Assembly: GCA_009617715.1 (NCBI GenBank)
Contig: VTFK01000224.1
Location: forward strand, 433,501 to 497,500
Source of the DNA: Plectrocnemia conspersa
Lineage: Eukaryota; Arthropoda; Insecta; Trichoptera; Polycentropodidae
DNA length: 64,000 bases
Reading direction: 5' to 3'
In this document: positions 39,191 to 50,830 of the stretch, piece by piece
How positions within the stretch are numbered: position 1 is the first letter of the stretch
Layout of the letters: every line of letters begins with the position of its first letter
Notes under the pieces: model-generated
What the model was told of the DNA's origin: nothing
Databases searched by the model: none
Seen by the model: only the letters and a program-made list of their open reading frames with translations
Position numbers and translations under genes: made by a program

Positions 39191-40051
39191 CAATACGTAC
39201 TGTTTATCAAGTTAAAATTGATAAAAAATATTTTTCGTGTTGCGAAACACCCATGAATCAAGTTATTAGCAATCTAAGATTCTACTATATACACAAATTA
39301 TCATAGAAATATAAAATGTAATGAAGTTTGTAGTTTCTTACGCGTTCTATTGTTTGAATTCCTTAACATCTGTATGTCAGCTCTGTTTTGTTTATGATTT
39401 TGTAGCTTTACAGTTAGTAGTCTTATTTTTTGTCCAAAATTGCTACGGTCAAATATATTTACAAGAGGCAATGATTTGCGAAAAAATAATATTGTCTCAC
39501 CAGTTATGAATACCTCGATGCTAAAAAATGACAGTTTCTGTCATTGACTGGCACGAGCCTGGTCATGACACATGGCGCGAATGTTAATTTTGCGCCGCCG
39601 ACATTAATTTCGTTGTAAAAGGTCGCTCCGGCGGTCAATGGTGATTAAATTGGAGCAATAAAGTCAGAGTGCGGCTTCTTATTTTGAATTATGGGCGTGT
39701 GAGGGTTGGCGAGTGGGTGGGCAGTCGGCAATTTTTTTTTAATAAATTGCTAGCCTCGTTCCGGAACCGAGTGGCTATTCGCTTTTAGCCGAGTGTGTTT
39801 GTGTTTTTATGCTATTTTTTAAGGGTAAAAAGATTCTCGAATAACCGGCTCTGCGTTTCTGGCGGAAGCTCAAAAGTGTGAAGGACCCCGGGGGCGTTTG
39901 CGGGAAAATCCTACCCCTCCGCAGAGGTGGCGCCACGTACGGCGTTTACCTCGCGATGGAAAATAGACGCGGGGGCGGAATAATTTCTACTACTACATAT
40001 TTCTATTTTTACGCGAGTACACCGTACCAACATCGTATTTCACGCTTTGCG

Positions 40052-40080
40052 CTATTATTATTATTATTATTGTTATTATT
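40052..40080. repeat. (TTA)n microsatellite
   Basis: About nine TTA units with one interruption (TTG). Confidence 0.9.
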
Positions 40081-40619
40081 ACGTAAAGCGGATTTACATA
40101 TATGGAAATGTCGACGTGTGACGAATAAGTAATGGATTTTAAATTACTTCTGTGAGTGATATATATGCAAGTTCACATTTGAAAGGGGTGCTATATTAAA
40201 TGTAATTTTACTGTCATAATCATTTTTACACACCTAACGTCCATGTTTTATCAATGAACGATAATAATATACATAGCAAGCAAAGAACAGGTAATTAAGA
40301 TGTTTAAATGTTGATCAATTAAGATAAATTGGTGTTTTATCATTTTTTGGAAATGGATCAATCCGATATTTTAACTTTAAAATATTTTCATTTTATTATA
40401 CAAGTAGTTTGCAAAATAATAGGAATTATTGTGCTTTACAACAAGGTAACACAATTAAAAACAACTAAGTAGTGGAACACTAGACTGAAATCAAAGCTTA
40501 ATATATCAGTATAAATAGATGCACGTAGCTCGATTTTATTTTTAATTATTCATTCGTGGGATTAACAAATATCTAGAAAACAAAACTGTGACGATGGATC
40601 AATATCTGTGATGATGCAT

Positions 40620-40813
40620 CAGTAGATCCCCAATAACACGGTAAATTGGGTGCGTGTAACTAGGGGACTAGAAAATACTCATACATTTTTTTGGAATACG
40701 TACGTATGAATCAGGCGCGTGTGGTGAGATATTCTCCCTTTGGCGCGCTCACATAAAGTAACGGGTAATAACGGGCACGTCCCCAATTTACCGTGTTATT
40801 GGGGGGTCTACTG
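40620..40813. mobile_element. TA-flanked MITE, pogo/mariner type, copy 3
   Basis: The 194-bp element begins CAGTAGATCCCCAATAACAC and ends with the inverted repeat GGGGGGTCTACTG, followed by TA (40814-40815). The left flank reads AT rather than TA, so that side of the target duplication seems mutated. Internally it shares GGGACTAGAAAATAC with copy 31479 and the CAGGCG-type block with copy 3277. Confidence 0.82.
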
Positions 40814-41220
40814 TATATAATGATCACTAACTCCGATCTTCCATACGCGATAGTATAGTTCACGTGAGATTCGAAGTCTTTTAGTTATTAGACACTTTAT
40901 CGCACCACTGGTCTATCGTACTGTATGTATAATAAGACGCTCACAATCATATTTTTATTTGCTTAGTACTAAAAATATATCTCACATTCAAATTAATTTC
41001 TCATGCTCGTGCGCACATTAAGGCTTGAAAAATATCATTAATAAGTTTAACTATAAATACTTCTGACTTCCCTTCTTTAGATTGGGACGTCATTTCAGCT
41101 TTTTACAGGGGAGCAAAAGCGATCGTTTTTCATTAAATGACATGCATTTTTCTGCAATCCCTGTTTAGAATTTGCTTCAAAAGCAAGTAAATCCTCTTGC
41201 AGAGTTCTCTAGGGTTGACT

Positions 41221-41520
41221 ATAAGACTTTTTATAACAATATTACGACTTACAAATTGTGAGAATCAAATGAAGCATATCTAAACCGAATTTTGACCAAT
41301 AGGAGGGCGCAAAAAACAATTATCACTTCTCAGAAGTCAAAAATCCACGTTAAAAGCAATAAAATCGTGTCGGTTTTATTGCTTTTAACACGATTTTATT
41401 GCTTTTGACGTGAATTTTTGACTTCTGAGAAGTGATAAATGTTTTTGCGCCCTCCTATTGACCAAAATTCGGTTTGAATATACTTCAACCAATACTCTCA
41501 TATTAAAAGTTCGTACTTAT
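41221..41520. repeat. Foldback element, copy A
   Basis: The arms around a centre near 41377 are reverse complements: AACCGAATTTTGACC, CCTCCTATTG-type and CACTTCTCAGAAGTCAAAAA segments occur in both orientations, with stems of about 100 bp. The outermost 60 bp is weaker. The same sequence is found at 52291-52535 and 52680-52880. Confidence 0.8.
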
Positions 41521-41754
41521 ATCGCTAAGGATCATATTTTTAAAACATGTAGTAATATGCCAGATGCGATTTCTGTCTGTACTTTTTCTTCCGCTTACAC
41601 TATTTTCCCTTGATAGATGAGTGAGTTGGCTTAGTTTGTATTTTGGGCTTGATCTAATCAAATTTCTAAAACTTTCGTTAGGTCAAGTTGGCTTTGGTTT
41701 GCAACTGTCAATTTGAGTTTTATGGACATTTAGAGCGGCATATAATTTCATCAG

Positions 41755-42020
41755 TTAAATTATATTTTCGCTAGTACAAACATATATTCACTTGTGAAAA
41801 TGAATTTGAACTTCATTAGTGAAAATATAACTTCACTGAAAAACACATTCACTGCAACATTTTTATACATCGCATGATAGGTATGTAAATGTATATATTA
41901 CTACGTATGAAAATTTTGAAATATCTTAATTTTACTAGCACCTGCCAGATAAATTATATTTTCATTGGTAAAAATATATATTTACTGGTGAAAATGTATT
42001 TCGGTATGATTTCACTGAAA
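41755..42020. repeat. Diverged direct repeat, period ~194 bp
   Basis: TAAATTATATTTTC begins at 41756 and again at 41950. Each is followed by related CACT.GTGAAAATG.ATTT and TTCACTGAAA words. The two units are diverged. Confidence 0.5.
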
Positions 42021-42139
42021 TTACATATTTAAAAAAATATTTTGGAATTGATTCGGGACTGTTTTTTTAGATTTTATTTGCGGGATAACCTGAGAATTTC
42101 TGGTTTAGAATCAGAAACGTTATTTTAGTTTTTCCTTGA

Positions 42140-42150
42140 GGGGGGGGGGG
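42140..42150. repeat. Poly-G run
   Basis: Eleven consecutive G. Similar long runs of C occur at 35535-35545 and 61118-61130. Confidence 0.9.
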
Positions 42151-42371
42151 ATGTTGGCCAGTCAATAGTCGTTTTTTTAATATTTAGATTTCATTAAATT
42201 ACATGCATTTTTGGGGGCCAATTGTTCTCACCTGTCCCCCAAATCGTGGACGCTATAAATATAACAAAATAAATTACATAGTTAATAATTTTCTTTTTCA
42301 CTATCATACCTCTACAAAGCTCAAATCAAAATAACAAATATTTTATAACCTCATTGCATATAAAATTGATA

Positions 42372-42451
<80 letters not shown>
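42372..42451. repeat. (TA)n microsatellite, ~80 bp
   Basis: An almost pure AT/TA run interrupted once by AAA near 42405. It is self-complementary and likely variable in length. Confidence 0.95.
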
Positions 42452-42457
<6 letters not shown>

Positions 42458-42928
42458 TATAATTATTTGCGTATATCTTAATCGTATTCTACATCATGTA
42501 CAGACCGTAGCATATCATATAATTTATACGCTTTTGCGGAAAGGATGAAAACATAAGCACATGTCGATGGCTTAAAATGTAAAATGGCAAACTCCATATT
42601 TGACAACTTTACAGGAGAAACAAAAAACGACAACTTAAAAATTGTAAAATAAAACAATATCTCAAGTTTGTAGTGTTTAATTGGAGCATGTGTATTTCGA
42701 TTAAAAAGTGCAGTTAACAAATTTTCACTTGGAGCCATCGATATGTTTTTTTCAATACCCAATTAGTAATAAACTCAGGAGTTAAGTAGATTCGAAGGAC
42801 CAAATTTGATCCAACGAAACTGTGTATGGCTTATCGCATTTCACATGCAGAACTTTTAAATTTTGTGATACATTTTAACGCTTTTATTGTTCAAAATGTA
42901 AATTAATGAACTAAATGAGAATTCAATT

Positions 42929-42958
42929 TTTATTTGTATTTGTATTTGTATTTGTAAT
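42929..42958. repeat. (TTTGTA)n repeat
   Basis: Four to five tandem TTTGTA units (ATTTGTATTTGTATTTGT...). Confidence 0.9.
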
Positions 42959-44398
42959 GAAATTATGAATACAATACGATACGCACGGTGTATATTACAC
43001 TGGGCCACGGCTATTTCGTTCATGTTTGTAGCTACCGTTACGCTATTTTGAATGGCTTTGCCGATTATATTTCGTTTATTCAAATTTCAATTAACCATAC
43101 CGTTTCAAAGCAATAATCCTATATCCATTTAGGAAATTTCATATTTATCGTGGTAAAACAATTTCATTGCGTATGCATTTCCGTTTCTTGGCAATGTCAA
43201 TTTAATAAATAAAGACTACTCGTACTATTTCACGTCAGAGATACAACATGTAGTTTTAAATTTGATCGCTATAAGGTAGCAGCTTTATTTCCCTCACTAT
43301 ATCTCTCAAATAGGTGCACCAGAGCAATTTTCTTTATTTTAAAAATCGTATCACTGCACTGAATCGGATTCAGCTGAACGCGAAGCTGGGAATAGTGCTA
43401 TTCGTGAAAATATTCTTTACAGACGAACGAATAAAATACAGAAGATATTTTGTTCACTTGTATACACACTTTAGATCCTTTTGTATCGCTCAAGTATGTT
43501 TAGCACAAAATATTCGTATGAATATATGTATGTAATATGAACATCTAAAATGATTGGGCTCTGGAATATGCAAAATTTGATTAAAGTCATATCAAATAAA
43601 TTAAAAGTTGAATGCACAAATGACAATTGTTTATATCTGGAACTAATGCGATTTTATTTATTAACTACTAATCATAGATAATGTAGGCTCGTAAAGGGCC
43701 TCGGTGCTAATGCTATGTACGCATGCAATTATTATGCTCGTGTGTATGTGTGTGTTTTTGCCGTTATTGTGGCTGAAATATTAATGATAGCGAGGATGTG
43801 CAGGTCCGGGGACTTGCGAAGGTTGTTGTAGTCGCAAATAGGTCAAGGGTTTTGCGTTAATTAAAAGGCGGCATTGAAATTTAATGAAAACGCTGTTTGC
43901 CGTGCTAAATGCACGGACAGGCCGCGGTAACAAGCAAGCTGTGTTATACAGGGCTCCCTAAAGAATCACTTTATATACTAGTTTTGCTTTTAGTCGCCAA
44001 ATATACCTGCAAATAATTGACCGAGAGCTTGTAAAAAAAGGCTCTTTCGGCAATTAAGATTTTTATAAATAATTTTCAGATTTAAATATTTGTTTTTTAT
44101 GTAATTGATTTTCATCAGTAATTGATGAATTTTCTCATCATCAGTTATGTGACCATTGTAATCTACTATCTCTAAATTTTGATTTTTATGCCTATAAACA
44201 GTGAAGAATTGTTTTATATTTTAATTATATGATGTTTATTACTAGCTAGTTTTGTGTAGCAAACGTTATATACCAGATTTTCAACACATCTAAATAACGT
44301 AATGTTGAAAAAATGGGAGATTTCTTATCATATTACATTTTATACCAAGCGGTCAGTCAAAATACTGATAATATCGATCATCGATTCACCGCAGCTCG

Positions 44399-44763
44399 TA
44401 GATATTACAAATTATTTTATTTCGTGTCTATAAAGTTCATTAATAAACCTAAAATCTGGAGTTTTCAGATGTTAGTTTATTAGAAGATCCCCCAAACCCT
44501 CCCCGAAGCCTTCCGCGATAAACTTTCAACCTAGAAGCTGAGAAGAATCGCCGAGTTTTATCAAAGACTTCAGTCCCTCATAGATATTACAAATTATTTT
44601 ATTTCGTGTCTATAAAGTTCATTAATAAACCTAAAATCTGGAGTTTTCAAATGTTAGTTTATTAGAAGACCCCCCCAAACCCTCCCCGAAGCCTTCCGCG
44701 ATAAACTTTGAACCTGGAAGCTGAGAAGAATCGCCGAGTTTTATCAAAGACTTCAGTCCCTCA
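44399..44763. repeat. Tandem duplication, 182-bp unit, two copies
   Basis: TAGATATTACAAATTATTTT starts at 44399 and again at 44581. Both units run through CCCTCCCCGAAGCCTTCCGC to CTTCAGTCCCTCA. I count only about five differences between the units (one inserted C, a few substitutions), so the duplication is recent compared with the surrounding repeats. No coding function was recognised. Confidence 0.93.
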
Positions 44764-46024
44764 TTGAAATCTCTTGAAAGCGAGATTCTTCGAGACCCGC
44801 CAATTTATAACATTTTTATAAATACGCCATCGTAGTATCTCCGCAACTCAGTGTTTTATTTTTTTTTAGGTATTTTTTATTGATTTCATGAAAATGTAAT
44901 ATATTATAGTACAGCCTTGTTAGTACGTCACCCGCAAGTGGAAAACCTTTTGATATAAAACCTCATACGCTGTAAAAACATCGTAGCTACTCATTCGTCA
45001 CGAAAAGCTGTTCGCTACATCTCCACTTATTTAAAAAGTTTATATTTTCTCCGATTTTATTAGATAATTAATATGCTGAACACGCCAATGTTTCTTAAAA
45101 TGTGTATTTATTACTTTAAACTGCTTCTTCGTTGATTCTACAAACGCGTACGATTCTAGTTAGTTAATAATTATGTATGTTCACATGATTGCTTCGTAGC
45201 CCGTTTTTCTGGCGAATGGCAAAAGAAATGCTATGCTTTTATGTATACATATTGGTATACAAATACATACTGATATATTATTCGGAGCTGAATTACATTT
45301 GTTTTCTGTTGTCAGTTTACGACGGTGTATTGTACGTATTGTGGTTGAGATATTATTAACCTCTTCAAGGACCGTGCCATAAAGCGTTACGTGTTTGTTT
45401 GGGTGAATATGTATGTGGCCATTCGGCTGTAGTGCCTCGCAATGATAGCGGGCTATCAATTAAGATTGGAGAGGAATTGAACGACCTACGTTCGTATGGT
45501 GTATAACTGTGTTACGTTACTTGACCTTTTGTCAAGTCATTTTAGCATCGATTATCGATTAAATAGACATGTGGCATGTTATATTTTTACAATAGGTAAA
45601 CCAGATTTAGCTTTTAGCGAGCGAGAGTTTCGTTTTCAATTATTCAGGATGTTGAATGTAACTAACGGACATTGTATTTTTATATTTACTTACTATAAAT
45701 GATTTAGGTTTAATTACTGTGCAGATTGATAATTTTCTCGTTATTTTATAATTTAGTTTTGCTAGTATTCATGCGAACCTCGTATATGAACACAATTCTC
45801 ACAATGCTGCTGCAGTTAACCACACTTCATGTTTGATGATACAAACGATGGTTAGCTACAATTTATTTCCATGACTAGTGTGTCCAGGCTCGTCGTTTGC
45901 AGGCATTTCAACTGTAAAGACGTCTTTTAGCAGTTTTGATGCAATACTCCGTATTTATGCCTGGTATTATTTTATATTATAAATTTATTTTAATTAATTA
46001 ATTAATAAAACAATATGAATATTT

Positions 46025-47370
46025 GGTGAACGGACTATTGCTCACATTACAACTGGTAACAAGAATATTGCTCACGAATATTCGTCACAAAGCAACGTGC
46101 TCACACGAAAATTGGCCACAAATCGATCGCTCATAAGGCACTTTTTAGAGTAGTTGCGAATTATGGCAGGAGTTAAAAAACATATTCCTTAGTAATAATT
46201 AAATACATAGCATTAATTTGCTTTTATTTATTTTTTTAATCATCAGCTATTATATAAATATGTTTATATCAATCACCGTTCATTGATATATTTAGTTTAA
46301 CAAATCAGCAACTTTCATAATGTTTTCATATTTAAAATTATCCATATGATTTGATTTTTAAATCCAAAATACCTAATTGCCACATTCTATTTTTCTTGTA
46401 AAAACGGATAAAAATATTTTAAAGATAGTGTATGAATATTTATTCATATGTTATTTCAATCAAATGAATATTTTTCACTTTGTGGCCTTATTTATTTTTT
46501 TTTGGTTTTGAACTTTGCGTGCTCGTATTAAGTTGGGAGGTAAACACTTCAAAGTTAAGTAACCATAAGGTGTGACTTCGCTGCCAGTAAGACGCAGGTG
46601 GAAACTAGTGAGAATTTTATTTGATTATATTACATATTACGACAGACTATACTAGGCGAGATGTTTTCTCTGAACAGTGGCGGAAACGCTGGCGCAGGGA
46701 TGTTGTCGATGAACTTGTAGGTGGCGTGGTAGAAATATTATAGCGGAGGTTGATCCCTCTCTGCTACGGTGCTTATATCCGTCCCTCTCAAAATGTGAGC
46801 GTCCATGATGGTATGTGATCTGCGGGCAGGCGGGCGTCTGCTGGTGTCTTCGAGTCTGCCCAGTGACTGTCCTCTCCTCATTGGAGTCCAGGCTTAAGTA
46901 TTCAAGGCTGCAGAGCTTGCTCACCACTCACAATCATCCAGCTAATCGTTGCGCTTGCTTTTTAGAACAACGAAATAACTCTTTAGAAAGTGACATTTGC
47001 TTGATGGATATCTCCGAGGTGAATTGCGTAACGGGAATATTGTAGTCTTACGGTGCTATTTGTTTCCCGTGACCGTTTCAAAACAAAGAAATGTTCATTA
47101 AATGCACCGGAGAATCCTTGCGTGTTATTTATGAGGGAACCATTTAGTTCTAGTCGTAACAAGTCCCACACAACCGAGAGCCTGTGTGATCCACACAAAA
47201 TTAAATAACTTTCCTTAAAAACCTTACATTTCCTTAAACCGCGCTAGTGATATTCCGTGTGAGCAATATTCGTATGTGCAATCGCCTTATGAGCGATCGA
47301 TTTGTGACCAATTTGCTTTGTGAGCAATATTCCTGTGACTAGTTTTTATGTGAAAAATAGACCATTCACC
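46025..47370. mobile_element. TIR element with ATTGCTCAC subterminal repeats, split by an LTR
   Basis: The left arm 46025-46140 (GGTGAACGGACTATTGCTCA; ATCGATCGCTCATAAGGC) is the inverted counterpart of the right arm 47255-47370 (GCCTTATGAGCGATCGATTT; ...TTCACC). ATTGCTCAC or its complement recurs several times in each arm. The solo LTR 46571-47160 sits inside, so the pre-insertion element was about 750 bp. No transposase remnant was seen. Confidence 0.75.
46571..47160 (-). mobile_element. Solo LTR, copy 3 (nested)
   Basis: The 590-bp copy on the - strand runs GTTACGACTAGAAC to GGCAGCGAAGTCACA. Its flanks are AAGG (46567-46570) and AAGT (47161-47164), a 3-of-4 match. It shares the family landmarks GGTGTGACTTCG, GCTGGCGCAGGGATG and TCCTCATTGGAGTCCAGGCT. 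It is inserted in the inverted-repeat element 46025-47370. Confidence 0.75.
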
Positions 47371-47499
47371 TCTCTAATGATATACATTAACCCTAAATAA
47401 ACCTTTAAAAATGTCTGCGTGTTTTTATTTACAGAAGAACATTTTGTTTGTTTATGTAAATAAAATATTGGATTGTAAAATTTCATTCTAACTTAAACC

Positions 47500-48150
47500 T
47501 TTGATTGTGCAGGCATATCAATGTTGCCTTTCGTGCAACCCTTGCTTCCGACTTCCGACAAGAGATTCCACCCAAGTTTTTGCAATTTTCAAGAAGCGCG
47601 CGAGCCACCGTCGTACAGCCAGTTTCTTTTGCGCGTGCCTTTCCTTCGGTAGTTTACGTATTCCGTGATTACACGCCATATTTGGTAAAATTTGCACTTT
47701 ATGCGGACGTTCGAGGTCCGGGGCCGAGTTTTAATAGCCGAGGGGGCGGGCCGTCGATTCCTCCCGCACATTCCGAAAAATCCTTCGATAAATCTTTGTA
47801 TACCCGCGCGCGCACCTTCGCGCATACTTTCCATACTTTCACGGGGGATCCTCTTCTAAATCGGAGCGATTGCGGGGAGAAAAGAGCGATCGACAAAGCG
47901 GAAAGTTTGTGAAAGCACGCATATGTGTATTTTGGAGAAAGAGTATGGCGGCCGTGTTGTTTTATGAAGAAGGGGAAAGTTTTATGTTCGATCGTTTTAA
48001 AATTAAAGTGCGAGTAAAACGTAGAGTTGCGTGCTCGAGTGTCGTTACGCCGTTCTATTGTTTAGCGTTATTTATTCGCGGCCATTGCACGTATTTAGGA
48101 TTGTTGTTTTTGTCGCTGAAATTAATGAAACACTGTCGCGAAAATTGATG
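47500..48150. other. GC-richer island
   Basis: CpG-rich stretch (CGAGGTCCGGGGCCGAG; ACCCGCGCGCGCACC) with open frames of up to 135 codons that lack any recognised domain and overlap frames on the opposite strand. It directly follows the inverted-repeat element 46025-47370. Confidence 0.35.
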
Positions 48151-49384
48151 GTTTATTGAGTATCTGATAGAAGGAGTGTTATTTGTTGGGAAAATTGTCA
48201 AGATTTTTATCACAAAATGATTGACGGCGTCGATAAAAGATGACATGCATCTAATGGGATTTAAGCGGCGTTGATATCTTTGTTTTCTGTTCCTAATTAT
48301 TTGTTTGTAATATTGATTACAATTCGATTCAGAGGAGCTATCAATATCAACGAGCTATGGCTGTTGAAGGAGATGTAACTGATTAAGAAAGGCTCCGAAC
48401 CATTTCAGCTAAAAATATCAAGCTTATACATTTTTTCCTGCGCTGCTTTCATTATTAGAACCGTTTTTATAAGCCATTGTTTTGCCACGACACGACATAT
48501 GCCTGAATCGTCAGTCCTAGATGAGGGTCAGAACGTTCGTCGCTCTGAACTGACGCACATAACTTCTTTATCAAAAAAATCTATTGTCTCTCATTGCATG
48601 ACTCTGAGTTTTGATAAATTTAACGACCCTATGCTTTAGCAATTGACCGGATCAAAAAATAGGGTCGGATACTGTTTGATCTAACCTCGTATATGTATAT
48701 AGATTAGTGCAATAATATGTTGGATTAACTAAATTAAATATGTTAATTAAACTGATAATCATATTTGCTTGCCACGCATCAAATTTATTTAACACGCAAG
48801 TGTCGTACTTCTTAGAAATAAATTAATTGTGCCTCCGTTTATTTCGCTATAAGCACATAAAATTCATTCGCGTTCTATTCAAGAAGCGACTTCGGCGACT
48901 AATTAATCTTCTTTAGCCGCACAGCAACGGATTCCCGGACGGAAATATTTATCTTCCCATTGCAAATACAGTTCCGACGTTGTAAACAAACCGATAATAT
49001 TCGCTTCGTACTACGCCTCTTGGGTCCGTGGATATCCGGACGCTGCCAGATAAGGGTTGAACATTTATTCTTAATTTTAAATTACACACTTGGCGCCGAT
49101 CAGGATGTACCCGCATACTGTGATTGGAAGACAGTGCAGTGCTCCATTTATACACACACAGTCAATTTCCGTGGGAAAGATACGTCCGATGCAATTCGCC
49201 TCGTTTGATATAACTAGATAATTAAAATTGGAAAAGAAATTCCATTTTGAGTTGTTTGAATTTATATGATTATTTCGATTGAGACAGATTATACATTACT
49301 AAACGAGTTTATTTATTAGCATCAAATTTTCAGATTGGTAATAATAGTTAAAAATGGACGTAAGAGTATCGCTCTATAAAAAAA

Positions 49385-49498
49385 TTAAACTGATATTATC
49401 TAATGAATCATGTATATTATTTTTAAACTGATTGCTATCTAATGAATCATGTATATCACTTTTAAACTGATACTATCTAATGAATCATTATAATTTAC
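49385..49498. repeat. Tandem repeat, 38-39 bp unit, three copies
   Basis: TTAAACTGAT...CTATCTAATGAATCAT repeats at 49385, 49423 and 49462. It lies just before the mariner remnant at 49507. Confidence 0.9.
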
Positions 49499-49506
49499 TA
49501 TAAAGG

Positions 49507-50330
49507 ATGATCCAATTCAAGTTTTCTATGTTGGCAGCACTGTAAATCAGACAGCTGTCAATAATCACTCGTGTTCAAAGAATCAAATATTAGTTTGCAA
49601 CAACACATTTATGAAATGGATCGCTTAACCACCGCCCAGCGCGTTAAAATCGTTCAATTGTTTTTCAGAAATAATAATTCTGTACAAACGGGTAGATTAT
49701 GGTCAATTTCATCGTCTTACAGAGCGAACAATTCGCAACGTAGTGAAAAAAATTCAAAAGACAGAAAGCGTTGGAATATGGTAAGGCATGTGCTATAAGT
49801 AAAAGAGTGGCCAAATACCCGGAATTGCGGATTGGGCTTTTCTTATGTCTCCCTTTGGCGCATTTCGGATCTGGATTATACCGTATACAATTTATATAAC
49901 ACCATGGACAGCGAAACATTTCCGTAGATTGGGTGTTACAGCAGCAGGAATTTGATGCTGATTTTTCAAAGAAAATCTTCTTCTCTGATAAGGCACGTTT
50001 ACACCTCCCTGGGTAAGTTAATAAACAAAATTGCCGCATATGACGTGAGGAAAATCTTCATGTGATTCACGAGGGAGCATTATATGTTCAAAAAGTGACT
50101 GTTGGGTGCACATTGTGGCCAGGCAGCGTCATTGTGCCTTACCTTTTTAAAACGATGAAGGTCGGACTGTAATCGTCAATGGTGAGCGCTATAGACGGAT
50201 GATAACCGATTATTTTTGGTACGAAATTGAAGATATTGATGTGGAAGACACGCGGTCCCAACAAGATTTGCGTGAAAATCTCGCAACTCGCAACACCTTT
50301 AATATTCTCTGTCTCATATATACTATTAAG
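49507..50330 (+). pseudogene. Tc1/mariner (IS630-type) transposase remnant
   Basis: The reading jumps frames, but the family order is clear. It runs from VNQTAVNNHS near 49545, through MDRLTTAQRVKIVQLFFRNN (the helix-turn-helix start, 49615) and RTIRNVVKKIQKT, to FFSDKARLHLPG around 49975 (FSDEA.F in relatives, so the first catalytic Asp is kept). Then come VNKQNCRI, VTVGCTLWPGSVIVPYLFKN, VNGERYRRMITDYFW and DIDVEDTRSQQD. The segment after QQD that normally reads GATCHTAR is deleted, joining directly to LRENLATR. Stops occur at several places. It is a dead copy and the C-terminal third has lost similarity. It lies opposite in orientation to the related copy at 37397. Confidence 0.8.
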
Positions 50331-50449
50331 AATAAAATTATGGACCATTTTGTCTCACGTTGTTTTTACATTTTCAGTATTTAATTGAGTATGTGATAAA
50401 ATATTCGTTCACTTTCTGAAAGTGAAAATGTATTCAATCATTCCGGGAA

Positions 50450-50830
50450 CTATCTCTTGCCGTGCCTTAGTTTTCCGGCTTCGTCCTGTGGGTGCCCACC
50501 CATCCGATTCGTAGCCCGGTCACGGCGCGTCATCGATCCGCCCCTGTCGCAAATTGAAATTGTCCCTTCGACTCTGGGCGTAAGTTCCGCCGCATCAATT
50601 GCCCGCGCCACCCACATAATTGATCGCCGACTCGCATAATCTACTTAAGACTGTTAAGGTCCGAAGCCCCAATTCGGACAGTAATCCACACGCGGACAAG
50701 TGTCCTCGCTTCTTTACGTTGTTTCTCGCCTGTCGTTTGTCCCTTCGACTTGCGTATAAGACCACGGGGGCTTCAAAAAGAAACGTTATTTTTGCTTCAA
50801 CGTAAAAAATAACGATCGCTATCGGCGTGC
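50450..50830. other. GC-richer island
   Basis: Starts just after the mariner remnant and contains CGGTCACGGCGCGTCATCG and TCGCCTGTCGTTTGTCCC. No gene was recognised. Confidence 0.3.

Noticed and set aside
42372..42451. AT-rich palindrome as a functional hairpin
   Set aside because: A pure TA microsatellite is self-complementary by composition; no further evidence.
42478..43083. Two - strand frames of 94 and 75 codons
   Set aside because: No recognisable similarity; sequence next to a TA microsatellite and a TTTGTA repeat.
47505..47912. 135-codon open frame, the longest in the window
   Set aside because: Compositional: the region is GC-rich and overlapping frames are open on the other strand; the peptide is low-complexity in character and unlike any family I know.
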